Assembly: GCA_003175985.1 (NCBI GenBank)
Contig: PSRJ01000361.1
Location: 1-56,369 of the forward strand
Direction: 5' to 3'
DNA length: 56,369 bases
Origin: Terriglobia bacterium
Lineage (GTDB): Bacteria; Acidobacteriota; Terriglobia; Bryobacterales; Bryobacteraceae
Part shown: piece after piece, positions 43,401 to 51,860 of the stretch
Layout of the letters: each line of letters opens with the position of its first letter
Position numbering within the stretch: position 1 is the first letter of the stretch
The notes under the pieces: model-generated
The model's database searches: none
The model's input: only the letters and a program-made list of their open reading frames with translations
What the model was told of the DNA's origin: nothing
Translations under genes and position numbers: made by a program

Positions 43401-44933
43401 TTGAAAACGCTAGTACTATTTCTGGGTGCAGGTCTAGCTATCGCCCAGATCGGGACGCCGGGCGGGAACTATCCGCCGGTCGGCTATCCTGGCCAATATC
43501 CGTATCCGGGCGGAGGCGGACGCTACCCGGGTTCCGGTCCCGGCATTCCCGGGCAAGGCGGCCGGCGGCCGCGTACCACCACGCCCAACCCGACTTCGCA
43601 GAACCAGCCCCTGGCTAACTTCCGGGGAAAGCTCAAGCACATGGATGCGAAATCCATCTCGCTCGAGATGGACGACTACCGGGTTTTGGAGTTTCGCGTT
43701 AACGCCAAGACCAAGTATCTGAAGGGAGGGCAGGAAGCCAAACCGGCGGATTTCAAGGAAGGCGACCAGATCTCCGTCGAGGGCCTGGAGGACGCAACCG
43801 CGACTCTCACCGCGGTGAACGTTTATTGGGAGAAGGCGGCCGGCGCAACCCCTCAGTCCGCTGAAAGCAAGGATGGCGCCGTCGATACCTGGAAAGACAA
43901 GCCTTCCGAGCCGGCTACGGAGCGTGCACCCGCTCCGGCGGTCTCCGATCCCGAAGATCCGGGACCTCCGAAATTGAGGCGCGGCAAGCCATCGGCGACG
44001 GCAGCGCCGCCTGCGGTGACAAGCCCGAAGCCGCCCGCCGAGCCTCCTCCCCCGGAACCAGCCAAGGAAGTTGCCGTAAATCTGCCGCCAAACGTGGTCG
44101 CGCTGCCTCAGGAAAAGTCCGAATCGGTGCAGGCTGTGGAGGACCAGACTCCGCTCGGTTCGCGTCAGGAAGACCCGTTGATCCGCAAAGCTTCGGAAGC
44201 GGCGTTGACCTTCACGGAATCGCTTCCCAACTACGTCGTCCAGGAATCGGTGACACGCTACCGGAGCGAAGCTCGCCCCGCGAGTTGGAACGCGCTCGAC
44301 CTGGTCACCACCGACGTCGTCTACGAAAACGGGAAGGAAGACTACCGCAATATCAAAGTTAATGGCAAGGCTACGGCTAAGAATTTAGAAGAAACCGGCG
44401 CCTGGTCCACCGGCGAATTCGGGACAGTTTTGATCGACCTGTTCTCGCCCGCGACAGCCGCCAGTTTTCATTACCGCCAGGAAGCGCGCATTGCCGGCAC
44501 CACGGCCAAGCTGTATGATTTCCAGGTGGAGCGCGAGCATTCGCATTGGACCCTGCACTTCGGCGCTCAGACGTATGTGCCCGCCTATAGCGGCTCGGCG
44601 TGGATCGATCCGAAAACCGGCCGTGTGCTGCGCATCGAAATGCAGGCGCGAAATCTGCCTCAGCAGTTCCCCGCCGATCACGTGGAGTCAGCCACCGATT
44701 ATCAGAATATCCGGCTCGGCGGAACCGCGCAGTTCCTGTTGCCGGTGCATGCCGAGGTACTGAGCTGCCAGCGCGGCACACCGGTTTGCAGCAAGAACAG
44801 CATCGATTTCCGCAACTATCACAAGTATGCGGGCGAGTCCGACATTCAGTTCGGAGATGTAAAAGACGACGGAACGGCCGCGGCGCCTACAGCGCCTGCT
44901 GCACCGCAGCCTCAATCGCGGCCCCGGAAGTAA
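43401..44933 (+). CDS. Secreted acidobacterial protein with an OB-like domain and a beta-rich C-terminal domain
   Basis: The 510-residue protein starts with TTG and a short signal peptide (MKTLVLFLGAGLAIAQ). A proline/glycine-rich segment (about 17-60) is followed by a DUF5666/OB-like domain (about 72-145, with FRGKLKHMDAKSISLEM and GDQISVEGLED), a long proline-rich linker (to about 255), and a C-terminal beta-rich domain (about 265-490) with SLPNYVVQESVTRYRS. The last 15 or so codons and the stop lie inside the left 56-bp repeat shared with the dsbD-like gene end. The function is unknown; an outer-membrane or envelope role is likely. Confidence 0.6.
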   Translation: MKTLVLFLGAGLAIAQIGTPGGNYPPVGYPGQYPYPGGGGRYPGSGPGIPGQGGRRPRTTTPNPTSQNQPLANFRGKLKHMDAKSISLEMDDYRVLEFRVNAKTKYLKGGQEAKPADFKEGDQISVEGLEDATATLTAVNVYWEKAAGATPQSAESKDGAVDTWKDKPSEPATERAPAPAVSDPEDPGPPKLRRGKPSATAAPPAVTSPKPPAEPPPPEPAKEVAVNLPPNVVALPQEKSESVQAVEDQTPLGSRQEDPLIRKASEAALTFTESLPNYVVQESVTRYRSEARPASWNALDLVTTDVVYENGKEDYRNIKVNGKATAKNLEETGAWSTGEFGTVLIDLFSPATAASFHYRQEARIAGTTAKLYDFQVEREHSHWTLHFGAQTYVPAYSGSAWIDPKTGRVLRIEMQARNLPQQFPADHVESATDYQNIRLGGTAQFLLPVHAEVLSCQRGTPVCSKNSIDFRNYHKYAGESDIQFGDVKDDGTAAAPTAPAAPQPQSRPRK

Positions 44934-44940
44934 AGCCGTC
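44885..44940 (+). repeat. 56-bp direct repeat, left copy
   Basis: The sequence is identical to 45485-45540 except for A instead of C at 44929, exactly 600 bp away. It encodes the last codons and stop of the 43401 gene on the plus strand and, read on the minus strand, the C-terminal 17 or so residues of the dsbD-like gene. The one difference is synonymous for that gene. Confidence 0.9.
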
Positions 44941-44945
44941 ATTAT

Positions 44946-44974
44946 TTGACATCGCGTGGCGCTGACTCTACGCT
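44946..44974 (+). promoter_or_regulatory. Promoter of the toxin-antitoxin cassette
   Basis: TTGACA (44946-44951) and TACGCT (44969-44974) are spaced exactly 17 bp apart. It begins 6 bp after the left repeat. The start of transcription would lie next to the antitoxin ATG (44982), so the antitoxin mRNA may be almost leaderless; no strong ribosome-binding site is present. Confidence 0.5.
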
Positions 44975-44981
44975 GAAAGCG

Positions 44982-45206
44982 ATGGAAATATCGTTGCCTC
45001 CCTTACAGCAGGCCCAACTCAACGAGCTTGCAGCCCAAACCGGACGCTCCCCAGACGAACTCGTGCAGGAGGCCATTGCCCGTTTGCTTGCGCAAAACGA
45101 GTGGTTTAAACAGCAGGTGCAGGTTGGTATTGACCAGATTGCGCGCGGTGATTTCATCGAAGAAGAAGAGATGGATGCGCGCGTGGCGCGCATGCTTCGC
45201 TCTTGA
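44982..45206 (+). CDS. ParD-like antitoxin of a type II toxin-antitoxin pair
   Basis: The 74-residue protein has an N-terminal DNA-binding-like part (MEISLPPLQQAQLNELAAQTGRSPDELVQEAIARLL), similar to ribbon-helix-helix/ParD antitoxins, and a charged C-terminal tail (FIEEEEMDARVARML) that would wrap the toxin. The ATG at 44982 is chosen since the RHH begins there; upstream codons overlap the promoter. The stop overlaps the toxin start (TTGA at 45203-45206), as usual for TA pairs. It should repress its own promoter and neutralise the toxin. Confidence 0.8.
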   Translation: MEISLPPLQQAQLNELAAQTGRSPDELVQEAIARLLAQNEWFKQQVQVGIDQIARGDFIEEEEMDARVARMLRS

Positions 45207-45481
45207 AGCGAATTCGATGGGCCGCTGCCGCCGCCGACGACTTAGAAGCGATCCACGATTATCTGCAGAAGCACTACCCCGCGTCGACGAAATCGACCAT
45301 CCACCGACTCTATGACGCCGCACGTAGTTTAAGGCGCATGCCCTATCGCGGGCGTACCGGAGTCACCGAAGGAACACGCGAGCTTGTACTGGCGCCACTG
45401 CCGTACATCATTGTCTATGCCGTGGAGCAGGATGTAATCCATGTGTTCCGCGTGCTTCACGCTGCGCAAGATTGGCAGTAA
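45203..45481 (+). CDS. ParE/RelE-like toxin
   Basis: The 92-residue protein shows the ParE/RelE fold: RIRWAAAAADDLEAIHDYLQKHYP, LRRMPYRGRTGVTEGTRELVLAPLPYIIVYAVEQDVIHVFRVLHAAQDW. The pattern R-x-L-x-L-x-P-Y-x-I-x-Y and the HAAQDW ending are typical. It uses a TTG start coupled to the antitoxin stop. ParE members inhibit DNA gyrase and RelE members cleave mRNA; which applies here cannot be told. The stop is 3 nt before the right 56-bp repeat. Confidence 0.88.
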   Translation: MKRIRWAAAAADDLEAIHDYLQKHYPASTKSTIHRLYDAARSLRRMPYRGRTGVTEGTRELVLAPLPYIIVYAVEQDVIHVFRVLHAAQDWQ

Positions 45482-45484
45482 GCA

Positions 45485-45540
45485 GCCTACAGCGCCTGCT
45501 GCACCGCAGCCTCAATCGCGGCCCCGGACGTAAAGCCGTC
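45485..45540 (+). repeat. 56-bp direct repeat, right copy (native 3' end of the dsbD-like gene)
   Basis: This is the partner of 44885-44940. Read on the minus strand it is the end of the dsbD-like coding sequence (FDGFTSGAAIEAAVQQAL and stop). Confidence 0.9.
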
Positions 45541-47757
45541 GAACCGCTTCAACTGTTTGCCGGAGCGGTCAAACACCAGCGTTACCGGTAACGACTCGCC
45601 CAGCTTGTATTGCTTCGACACGGCGTCCGAACCTAAGGCGACGGTGTAGTCCATCGGGTGCTTCTTCAGGAAAGGCGCCACGCGCTCGGCCCCCTCTTCA
45701 TCCATCGAAACGCCCAAAACGACGACTCCTTTGGAAGCGTACTCGCGGTTCACCTTATTGAAGCCCGGGATCTCCTGGACACAGGGTACGCACCATGTAG
45801 CCCAGAAATTCACCACCACCACTTTGCCGCTGAGCGCGGCGCTGTCGAGGTTGCCGCCATCAAGCCTGGTCACATTAGGCAGAACGCTTGTGGCCTCTGC
45901 AGCCACAACCGGCGCACTGGGGGCGGGCGGCGCCGCTCCCTTCTGCAAGAATGCCAGATACTCCTGTGCATCGGTCGTGCGGCCGGGGAAGGTGGCGATC
46001 ACGTTCTCGTTTGCGTCCAGGATCGCGTAAAAGGGCGTGGCAATCGTGTTAAACCTGGCCAACTCCAGCTTCTGGTTCGTCTCCGAGGCTTCGTCGGTGC
46101 CATCGGTGTAAAGTTCTACGAGGACGAAATTCTTCAGCGAGGCCGCGATCTCCGGCCGCGGAAACATGTTGCCTTCCATCCAATGGCAATTGGCGCACGC
46201 GTAACCCGTGAAGTCTACGAACACAAGCTTGCCCTCGCGGCGTGCCTGGTCCAGAGCCTGACGGTACTGATTCTTCATCCATGCCAGCCCGCCGCCCGCC
46301 GGCCCCGCTGGGTTGTCCGCAGCCGGCACGTAGGATTCCCAGAAGCCCAGCTTGCCCCCGGACATTCCGGGAACGAAGCTGATGGCCACGATCAGGAATG
46401 CCATGCCGGTCAGCAGCCGGCCCAATCCCATCTTCTCGTCTGCCTGGATGCCTTCCAGGCGCACGAAACCCAGCAGATACAAGCCTGCCATGGCGGTGAG
46501 CACGATCCACGCGGCGAGGAATCGCTCCCGGGTCAGCACTCCCCATCCTAAAACCTGGTCGACGCTGGAAAGATATTTCAGGCTAGCGGCGAGAATCACG
46601 AACCCCATCACCACTTTCACGCGCGCCAGCCAGCCTCCGCTCCGCGGCATGCGCTTCAGATAGGAGGGGAACAACGCCAGCAGGAAAAACGGCAGCGCCA
46701 GGCCCGCCGCGAAAGTGAGCATACCCGCTGCGGGGCGTGCCATGCTGCCACCCACCGAAGCCGCCAAAAGGGTTCCGACGAAGGGACCGACACATGCAAA
46801 CGATGCCAGCGAAAAGGTAAGTCCCATCAGCAGCGTGCCCGCGAAACCACCTTTCTCCGAGGACTGGTTCAGGCGCGTCAGAATCGACGATGGGATGGTG
46901 ATTTCGAATGCCCCTAACAAGCTGAACCCGAACGCGACGAATAATGCCGTGATGAACGCATTCACCCAGGGATTCGAGCCAAGCTGGGACACGCCCACGG
47001 GGCCTACGATGGCCGTAACGAGCAGGCCCAGGCTCGTGAAGAGAACGATGATGCCCAGGCAGAAGACGACGGCCTGTGTGACGGTATCGCGCCGGTTGCC
47101 GGAATCCCGATTCAAAAAGTAAGACATCGTGATCGGGATCATCGGGAATACGCATGGCGTAAAGATGGTCGCCAGGCCGAAGCCGAATGCGACCAGCAGA
47201 AACGCCCACCAGCCCTGGTCTTGCGCCGTGCCCTTTGCGGCGGGAGGCTTCGGCTCGGCATAACCGTTTGGAATGTTGAGCGCGGTAATCTGCATCGCCG
47301 GATCGATTTTCAAATTCGCCGCGGCGGTGCGCTTCACTGGCGGAATACACCGCGTATCGTTGCAGGTCTGGTAGCGGGCGGTAACGGAAATCTCCGCCTC
47401 TCCGGTGGGAACTCCCTTCTTCAGTTCCAGTTCTACGAGGAAAGTGACCTCGCGGTCGTAGGTCTCGGTTTCCGCGTTGAAGCTCGAATCAAAAGCGCGC
47501 CGCGGCTGCGGTTGCAGCACGCGGTAGCGTTCGACAGCCGGATTCGGCGCCACCAGGATGGTGGTAGGAATCGCTTCCGCCGTGGACATCGAATAGATGT
47601 GCCAACCGGCGTCGATGTGCCCTGTCATCCGGGCAAGAACTTTCGCGCCTGGAGGCGCGCTCGCAGGGTCGAGCGAGAGGTCCCATTTGACCTGGTCCTG
47701 CGCGAAGACCGGAAACGCAAAAAGCAAAGGAAGAACGAAATTTACCGCACGCGCCAC
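45487..47757 (-). CDS. DsbD-type thiol:disulfide reductase fused to a second TlpA-like thioredoxin
   Basis: The 756-residue protein has a signal peptide (1-20) and an N-terminal DsbD-alpha domain (about 21-150) with Cys132 and Cys137. The membrane DsbD-beta domain (about 183-465) has Cys202 (FTPCVFPMIPI) and Cys322 (FACVGPFVGTL), followed by a thioredoxin-like gamma domain with Cys521/Cys524 (GYACANCHWME). An additional TlpA/ResA-like domain (about 630-756) has CVPC (Cys656, Cys659) in WATWCVPC. It would pass electrons from cytoplasmic thioredoxin to periplasmic proteins, for example for cytochrome c maturation. The fourth domain is unusual and may be a built-in client. Its 3' end carries the duplicated 56 bp. 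Confidence 0.9.
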   Translation of the reverse strand: MARAVNFVLPLLFAFPVFAQDQVKWDLSLDPASAPPGAKVLARMTGHIDAGWHIYSMSTAEAIPTTILVAPNPAVERYRVLQPQPRRAFDSSFNAETETYDREVTFLVELELKKGVPTGEAEISVTARYQTCNDTRCIPPVKRTAAANLKIDPAMQITALNIPNGYAEPKPPAAKGTAQDQGWWAFLLVAFGFGLATIFTPCVFPMIPITMSYFLNRDSGNRRDTVTQAVVFCLGIIVLFTSLGLLVTAIVGPVGVSQLGSNPWVNAFITALFVAFGFSLLGAFEITIPSSILTRLNQSSEKGGFAGTLLMGLTFSLASFACVGPFVGTLLAASVGGSMARPAAGMLTFAAGLALPFFLLALFPSYLKRMPRSGGWLARVKVVMGFVILAASLKYLSSVDQVLGWGVLTRERFLAAWIVLTAMAGLYLLGFVRLEGIQADEKMGLGRLLTGMAFLIVAISFVPGMSGGKLGFWESYVPAADNPAGPAGGGLAWMKNQYRQALDQARREGKLVFVDFTGYACANCHWMEGNMFPRPEIAASLKNFVLVELYTDGTDEASETNQKLELARFNTIATPFYAILDANENVIATFPGRTTDAQEYLAFLQKGAAPPAPSAPVVAAEATSVLPNVTRLDGGNLDSAALSGKVVVVNFWATWCVPCVQEIPGFNKVNREYASKGVVVLGVSMDEEGAERVAPFLKKHPMDYTVALGSDAVSKQYKLGESLPVTLVFDRSGKQLKRFDGFTSGAAIEAAVQQAL

Positions 47758-47762
47758 GTTTT

Positions 47763-48779
47763 CTAGTCTCCCGCTTCGCGAGCCTTCCCTCGCAGCTCCT
47801 CCTCGATCCTCTGGTTAATAGTGCCCTCGGAAAATTCCTTAGCTACGCGAATGGCATTCTTGATGGCGTTGGCGTTCGACCGTCCATGACAAATGATGCA
47901 GACGCCCCGCACGCCCAAGAGCGGCGCGCCTCCGTATTCGGAATAATCCAGGCGTTTGCGGAAATCGGTGAACGCCGCTTTGGAGAGCACGTACCCGATC
48001 TTGCGGGCGATGGTCGCTTCGAGCGATTCCTGCAGGACGTGCTTTACCATTTCGACCAGGCCTTCGCTCACTTTGAGGGCCACATTCCCGATAAAGCCGT
48101 CGCAGACGATCACGTCCACTTTGCCGCCATAAATATCGCGGCCTTCCACGTTCCCGATGAAATTAACATTGAGCGCCTGGAGAAGGGGCCAGGCGGCGCG
48201 AGTCAGCTCATTACCTTTATGTTCTTCCTCGCCGATGGAAAGAATTCCGACGCGCGGTTTCGGCCGGCGCAGGATGATTCGCGAGTAGACGTCGCCCATG
48301 ACGGCGAACTGGGCGAGCATGCGGGGCGAACAATCCACGTTGGCGCCGACATCCACCAGCAACACCGGCGAGCCTTCCACCGTCGGCAGGATCCCTACCG
48401 AAGCGGGCCGGTCGACGCCCGGCACTACTCCCAAGACCATTTTTGCCGTAGCCATCACGGCCCCGGTGTTCCCGGCCGAGACAAAGCCCTGCGCGCAGCC
48501 ATCGCGTACCAGCCGCGAAGCGACGCGCATCGAGCTGTCACGCTTCATTCGGACCGCCCGCGCGGCGCTATCGTCCATGGTGACGCGTTCGCTGGCGTGC
48601 ACGATTTCGATCGGCAGCCCGTCGACACTTTCGTGCTGCTGCAGTTCCCGCCCGACCACATCTTGCTGGCCGACCAGGATGACCTTCACGCCTAGATTCC
48701 GGGCGGCGCGGATGGCTCCTTCCACCTCGGCTTTCGGGGCGTGGTCTCCGCCCATTGCGTCTACGGCAATGGTCAGCAT
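47763..48779 (-). CDS. plsX: Phosphate acyltransferase PlsX
   Basis: The 338-residue cytoplasmic enzyme transfers fatty acyl groups from acyl-ACP to phosphate, giving acyl-phosphate for phospholipid synthesis. Signatures are the N-terminal [22 protein letters not shown], and DVGANVDC with GDVYSRIIL. Length is normal. It follows rpmF by 12 nt and yceD in a conserved order; the dsbD-like gene starts 5 nt after it and may be read through. Confidence 0.95.
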   Translation of the reverse strand: MLTIAVDAMGGDHAPKAEVEGAIRAARNLGVKVILVGQQDVVGRELQQHESVDGLPIEIVHASERVTMDDSAARAVRMKRDSSMRVASRLVRDGCAQGFVSAGNTGAVMATAKMVLGVVPGVDRPASVGILPTVEGSPVLLVDVGANVDCSPRMLAQFAVMGDVYSRIILRRPKPRVGILSIGEEEHKGNELTRAAWPLLQALNVNFIGNVEGRDIYGGKVDVIVCDGFIGNVALKVSEGLVEMVKHVLQESLEATIARKIGYVLSKAAFTDFRKRLDYSEYGGAPLLGVRGVCIICHGRSNANAIKNAIRVAKEFSEGTINQRIEEELRGKAREAGD

Positions 48780-48791
48780 TTTGGCTTGCGG

Positions 48792-48974
48792 CTACTCCTG
48801 TTCTACTTCCACCACCTCACGGCCTTTGTACTGCCCGCAATGAGGGCACACGCGATGAGGCAACTTGGGCTCATGACAGTTGGGGCACTCGGAAAGACCC
48901 GCCGCCTTCAGCGCGTCATGAGCGCGGCGGTTGTTCGTGCGCCTTTGAGAGTGTCTTCGTTTCGGATTCGGCAT
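48792..48974 (-). CDS. rpmF: 50S ribosomal protein L32
   Basis: The 60-residue protein begins MPNPKRRHSQRRTNNRRAHDAL, the usual L32 start, and has two CxxC pairs (CPNC, CPHC), so it is the zinc-binding form. It is placed between yceD and plsX as in many bacteria, linking translation and lipid synthesis. Confidence 0.96.
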   Translation of the reverse strand: MPNPKRRHSQRRTNNRRAHDALKAAGLSECPNCHEPKLPHRVCPHCGQYKGREVVEVEQE

Positions 48975-49037
48975 ATCTCGTCCTTACATTCTCTACAATG
49001 GCTGCCCCTTTTACCGGCATTCCATTGTCTCAAAGTT

Positions 49038-49568
49038 TTATAGGTTCAGCTTGCGGAGGGCTCCCCAGCGATCATCGGTTGCGGCGATCTTACAATCGCA
49101 GTCCGTCTCATTGCGGTTTTTCCCGCAGACCGCGCAGATTCCTTTGCAGACGTCGCTGCAGACTCTCTGCATCGGCAGCGCCAGCAGCACCTGTTCCCGA
49201 AGAAGGTCTTCGAGTTCCATGCCGCCGCCCTCGTAAAAACCGATCTCCGCTTCGCCTTCGTCGATGGACACTTCTTCTTCCCGCGCGATGTACGAAACGG
49301 GCCGGTAGAACAAATCGAACCGGGCATCCAGCGGAAACCGTGCCCGGCCCAAACAACGGTCGCATTCCGCAGTCATCTCCACGGTATAGCAGCCGCGTAT
49401 CCGGACCTCCCCGCCCGTGTTGGCCAGCAACTCTGCCGACCCGACCGCGTGTAGCGGGGAACCCTGATCCAGGTCTTCACCCGAAAAGTCGATCTGCCCG
49501 GGAGCGAAGGTTTCGTCAAAGCGAACCTTACGCACCTCCATCTCTTTGACACTAAGGAACATCCGCAA
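49038..49568 (-). CDS. YceD/DUF177 family protein
   Basis: The 176-residue protein has the DUF177 pattern: a beta-rich N-terminal half with TAECDRCLGRARFPL, an acidic middle segment (IDEGEAEIGFYEGGGMELEDLLREQVLLALPM), and the C-terminal CKGICAVCGKNRNETDCDC cysteines. In other bacteria YceD is linked to 23S rRNA/ribosome assembly and is encoded just before rpmF, as here. Either the ATG at 49568 or the one at 49562 could be used. Confidence 0.9.
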   Translation of the reverse strand: MRMFLSVKEMEVRKVRFDETFAPGQIDFSGEDLDQGSPLHAVGSAELLANTGGEVRIRGCYTVEMTAECDRCLGRARFPLDARFDLFYRPVSYIAREEEVSIDEGEAEIGFYEGGGMELEDLLREQVLLALPMQRVCSDVCKGICAVCGKNRNETDCDCKIAATDDRWGALRKLNL

Positions 49569-49593
49569 ACCTGACTGTCGGGCAGAAACAATA

Positions 49594-49599
49594 ATTATA
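49594..49599 (-). promoter_or_regulatory. -10 element of the yceD-rpmF-plsX operon
   Basis: TATAAT (minus strand, 49599-49594) ends 25 nt before the yceD start. The -35 region is weak. It lies back to back with the PQQ dehydrogenase promoter. Confidence 0.4.
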
Positions 49600-49614
49600 A
49601 CATCGGCCCTGCCG

Positions 49615-49643
49615 TTGACACTCCCCGGCCCAGGTTATACAAT
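49615..49643 (+). promoter_or_regulatory. Strong sigma-70-like promoter of the PQQ dehydrogenase gene
   Basis: TTGACA (49615-49620) and TACAAT (49638-49643) are separated by exactly 17 bp, close to consensus. Transcription should start near 49650, giving a leader of about 72 nt. Confidence 0.65.
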
Positions 49644-49663
49644 CACCTACCGAGCGATAGGCG

Positions 49664-49694
49664 CTCTCTGGCGCCGCAGGTGCGGCCGGGAGAG
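49664..49694 (+). promoter_or_regulatory. Leader hairpin of the PQQ dehydrogenase mRNA
   Basis: CTCTCT (49664-49669) pairs with the GGAGAG-like 3' arm (49689-49694), and an inner GCCGC-AGGT-GCGGC stem (49673-49686) closes on a 4-nt loop. It stands 11 nt before GAGGAG. An alternative small stem GAGCG/CGCTC lies just upstream. It could influence translation or stability; no known riboswitch class is recognised. Confidence 0.4.
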
Positions 49695-49721
49695 CCGTGC
49701 CCTTTGAGGAGAAACGCCCAC

Positions 49722-51824
49722 ATGCATTTCCACAATCTTCGCAATCGACATAGTCTGTTTTTACTTATGGCGGGTTTCAGCCTGGCAATGGCCGCCTGGA
49801 GCCAGACCAACGGCCAGCCTTCCACCAAGAATGGGGAATGGCCGCACTATACGGCTGATCTGAAAGGCTCCAAGTATTCGCCGCTCGACCAGATCAACGC
49901 ATCCAATTTCAACAAACTCGAGACGGCTTGGCACTTCAAGACGGACAACCTGGGGACGCGGCCGGAATACAAGCTGGAAGGCACGCCGCTAATGATCAAG
50001 GGCGTCCTATACACCACCGCGGGTACCCGCCGCTCCGTGGTTGCGCTCGATGCCAAAACGGGCGAACAGATGTGGGTCTACAGCCTGCGCGAAGGAAACC
50101 GCGCCGCCATCGCTCCCCGGCAACTCTCCGGGCGCGGCGTCTCCTACTGGACCGACGGGCGGGGCGACGACCGCATCGTCTTCGTCACCACCGGCTATCG
50201 ACTTGTGGAACTGAACGCGCATACCGGTCAGCCGATTCCTGGCTTCGGCAAGGACGGCATGGTGGATCTCAAAGTCGGAATGGTCACTGGCACGGGGCAG
50301 CAGATTGACCTCGAAACCGGTGAGGCCGGCCTGCATTCGACGCCCACGGTTGTCAAAGACGTGGTGATTGTCGGTTCCTCGTTCAAGGAAGGCATGACCG
50401 TCATCACGCATAACAACACCAAGGGTCTGGTGCGCGCATTCGACGTGCGCAGCGGAAAGCTGCTATGGACCTTCAACACCATCCCGCGTCCGGGGGAATT
50501 CGGCAACGAGACTTGGGAGAACAATTCCTGGGCGACCAATGGCAATACGGGCGTGTGGACGCAGATCACGGTCGATGAAGATCTCGGCTTGGTCTATCTG
50601 CCCGTGGAAACGCCGACCTCCGATTTCTATGGCGGTGAGCGTCCCGGTAATAATCTGTTTGCGGAAAGCCTGGTGTGTGTCGATCTGAAAACCGGCAAGC
50701 GGAAATGGCATTTCCAGATCGTGCACCACCCGATCTGGGATTACGATCTTTCCTCGGCGCCGATCCTGGCCGACATCAATGTGAATGGCAAGGCGATCAA
50801 GGCCGTGGCTCTGCCGAGCAAGGAAGCGTTTCTGTATGTGTTCGACCGAGTGACCGGCGAGCCGGTTTGGCCGATTGAAGAGCGCCCCGTGCCCCAGTCG
50901 GATGTGCCCGGAGAGAAGACATCGCCAACGCAGCCGTTCCCCACCAAGCCGCCGGCATATGGCCGTCAATACCTGAAGATTCCGGACGATCTGATCGATT
51001 TCACGCCCGAGATGCGGGCGCAGGCTCGTGACAACGTGGCGCGCTACAAGACGGGGCCGATGTTCCTCCCGCCGATCGTCGGCAATTCCACCGGCTTACT
51101 CGCCGCTCTTACGCTCGGTACTGCCAGCGGCGGCACGAATTGGCCGGGCGCGGGATACGATCCCGAGACGCACATTGTTTACGCGCAGGCGAACCAGTCC
51201 GCCGTCTTTCCGATTTCCATGCGCACACCGCCGCAAGGCTTTTCCGACATCCGTTACGTGATGGGGAGAAACGGCACTGACTTTGTCGTGTCAGAAGGCC
51301 CGGGCTTCGGCAGTGCCGCCGATGCCCCGCAGCGGCCGCGCCGCCCGGCGCCCGCCGCCCCCGCCACGCCCCAGCCCCAGGCAGGTGCGCTCACGGTGCA
51401 GGGTCTCTCGATCGTTAAGCCGCCATACGCGGTGATCTCAGCAATCAACCTCGACCGTGGCGACCTCCAGTGGCAAGTTCCCTACGGCGAAACTCCCGAT
51501 GCCGTCCGCAACCACCCCGCGCTTAAAGGGCTCAACATCGGCAACACCGGACAGCCGGGGAGCGTGGGATTGTTGGTTACGAAAACGCTGGTAATCCTCG
51601 GCGATACGCAGGTCACGACTACTCCCGAGCATCCGCGGGGAGCCATGCTGCGCGCCTACGATAAGGCCACCGGCAAGCAAGTTGGCGCGGTGTGGATGCC
51701 GGCGCCGCAGAGCGGATCACCCATGACCTACATGGCCGACGGCCGGCAATACATTATTGTCGCGGTCAGCGGCGGCAACTACTCGGGCGATTACATCGCC
51801 TACGCGCTGCCGCGAGACGAGTAA
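49722..51824 (+). CDS. PQQ-dependent (quinoprotein) dehydrogenase
   Basis: The 700-residue beta-propeller protein has a signal peptide (about 1-28, ending AAWSQ). It begins PHYTADLKGSKYSPLDQINASNF, typical of quinoprotein glucose/alcohol dehydrogenases. Repeated propeller strands include LVWTFNTIPRPGEFGNETW, WDYDLSSAPIL and GGTNWPGAGYDP, where a PQQ-facing tryptophan is expected. A proline-rich insert (about 535-560) is unusual. No heme c motif is present, so electrons go to a separate acceptor. Start: the ATG at 49722 has GAGGAG 10 nt upstream. The substrate (sugar or alcohol) is not clear. Confidence 0.87.
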   Translation: MHFHNLRNRHSLFLLMAGFSLAMAAWSQTNGQPSTKNGEWPHYTADLKGSKYSPLDQINASNFNKLETAWHFKTDNLGTRPEYKLEGTPLMIKGVLYTTAGTRRSVVALDAKTGEQMWVYSLREGNRAAIAPRQLSGRGVSYWTDGRGDDRIVFVTTGYRLVELNAHTGQPIPGFGKDGMVDLKVGMVTGTGQQIDLETGEAGLHSTPTVVKDVVIVGSSFKEGMTVITHNNTKGLVRAFDVRSGKLLWTFNTIPRPGEFGNETWENNSWATNGNTGVWTQITVDEDLGLVYLPVETPTSDFYGGERPGNNLFAESLVCVDLKTGKRKWHFQIVHHPIWDYDLSSAPILADINVNGKAIKAVALPSKEAFLYVFDRVTGEPVWPIEERPVPQSDVPGEKTSPTQPFPTKPPAYGRQYLKIPDDLIDFTPEMRAQARDNVARYKTGPMFLPPIVGNSTGLLAALTLGTASGGTNWPGAGYDPETHIVYAQANQSAVFPISMRTPPQGFSDIRYVMGRNGTDFVVSEGPGFGSAADAPQRPRRPAPAAPATPQPQAGALTVQGLSIVKPPYAVISAINLDRGDLQWQVPYGETPDAVRNHPALKGLNIGNTGQPGSVGLLVTKTLVILGDTQVTTTPEHPRGAMLRAYDKATGKQVGAVWMPAPQSGSPMTYMADGRQYIIVAVSGGNYSGDYIAYALPRDE

Positions 51825-51860
51825 CACGCGCAGCCGCGTACCATAGGACTAGGAGCGGAG

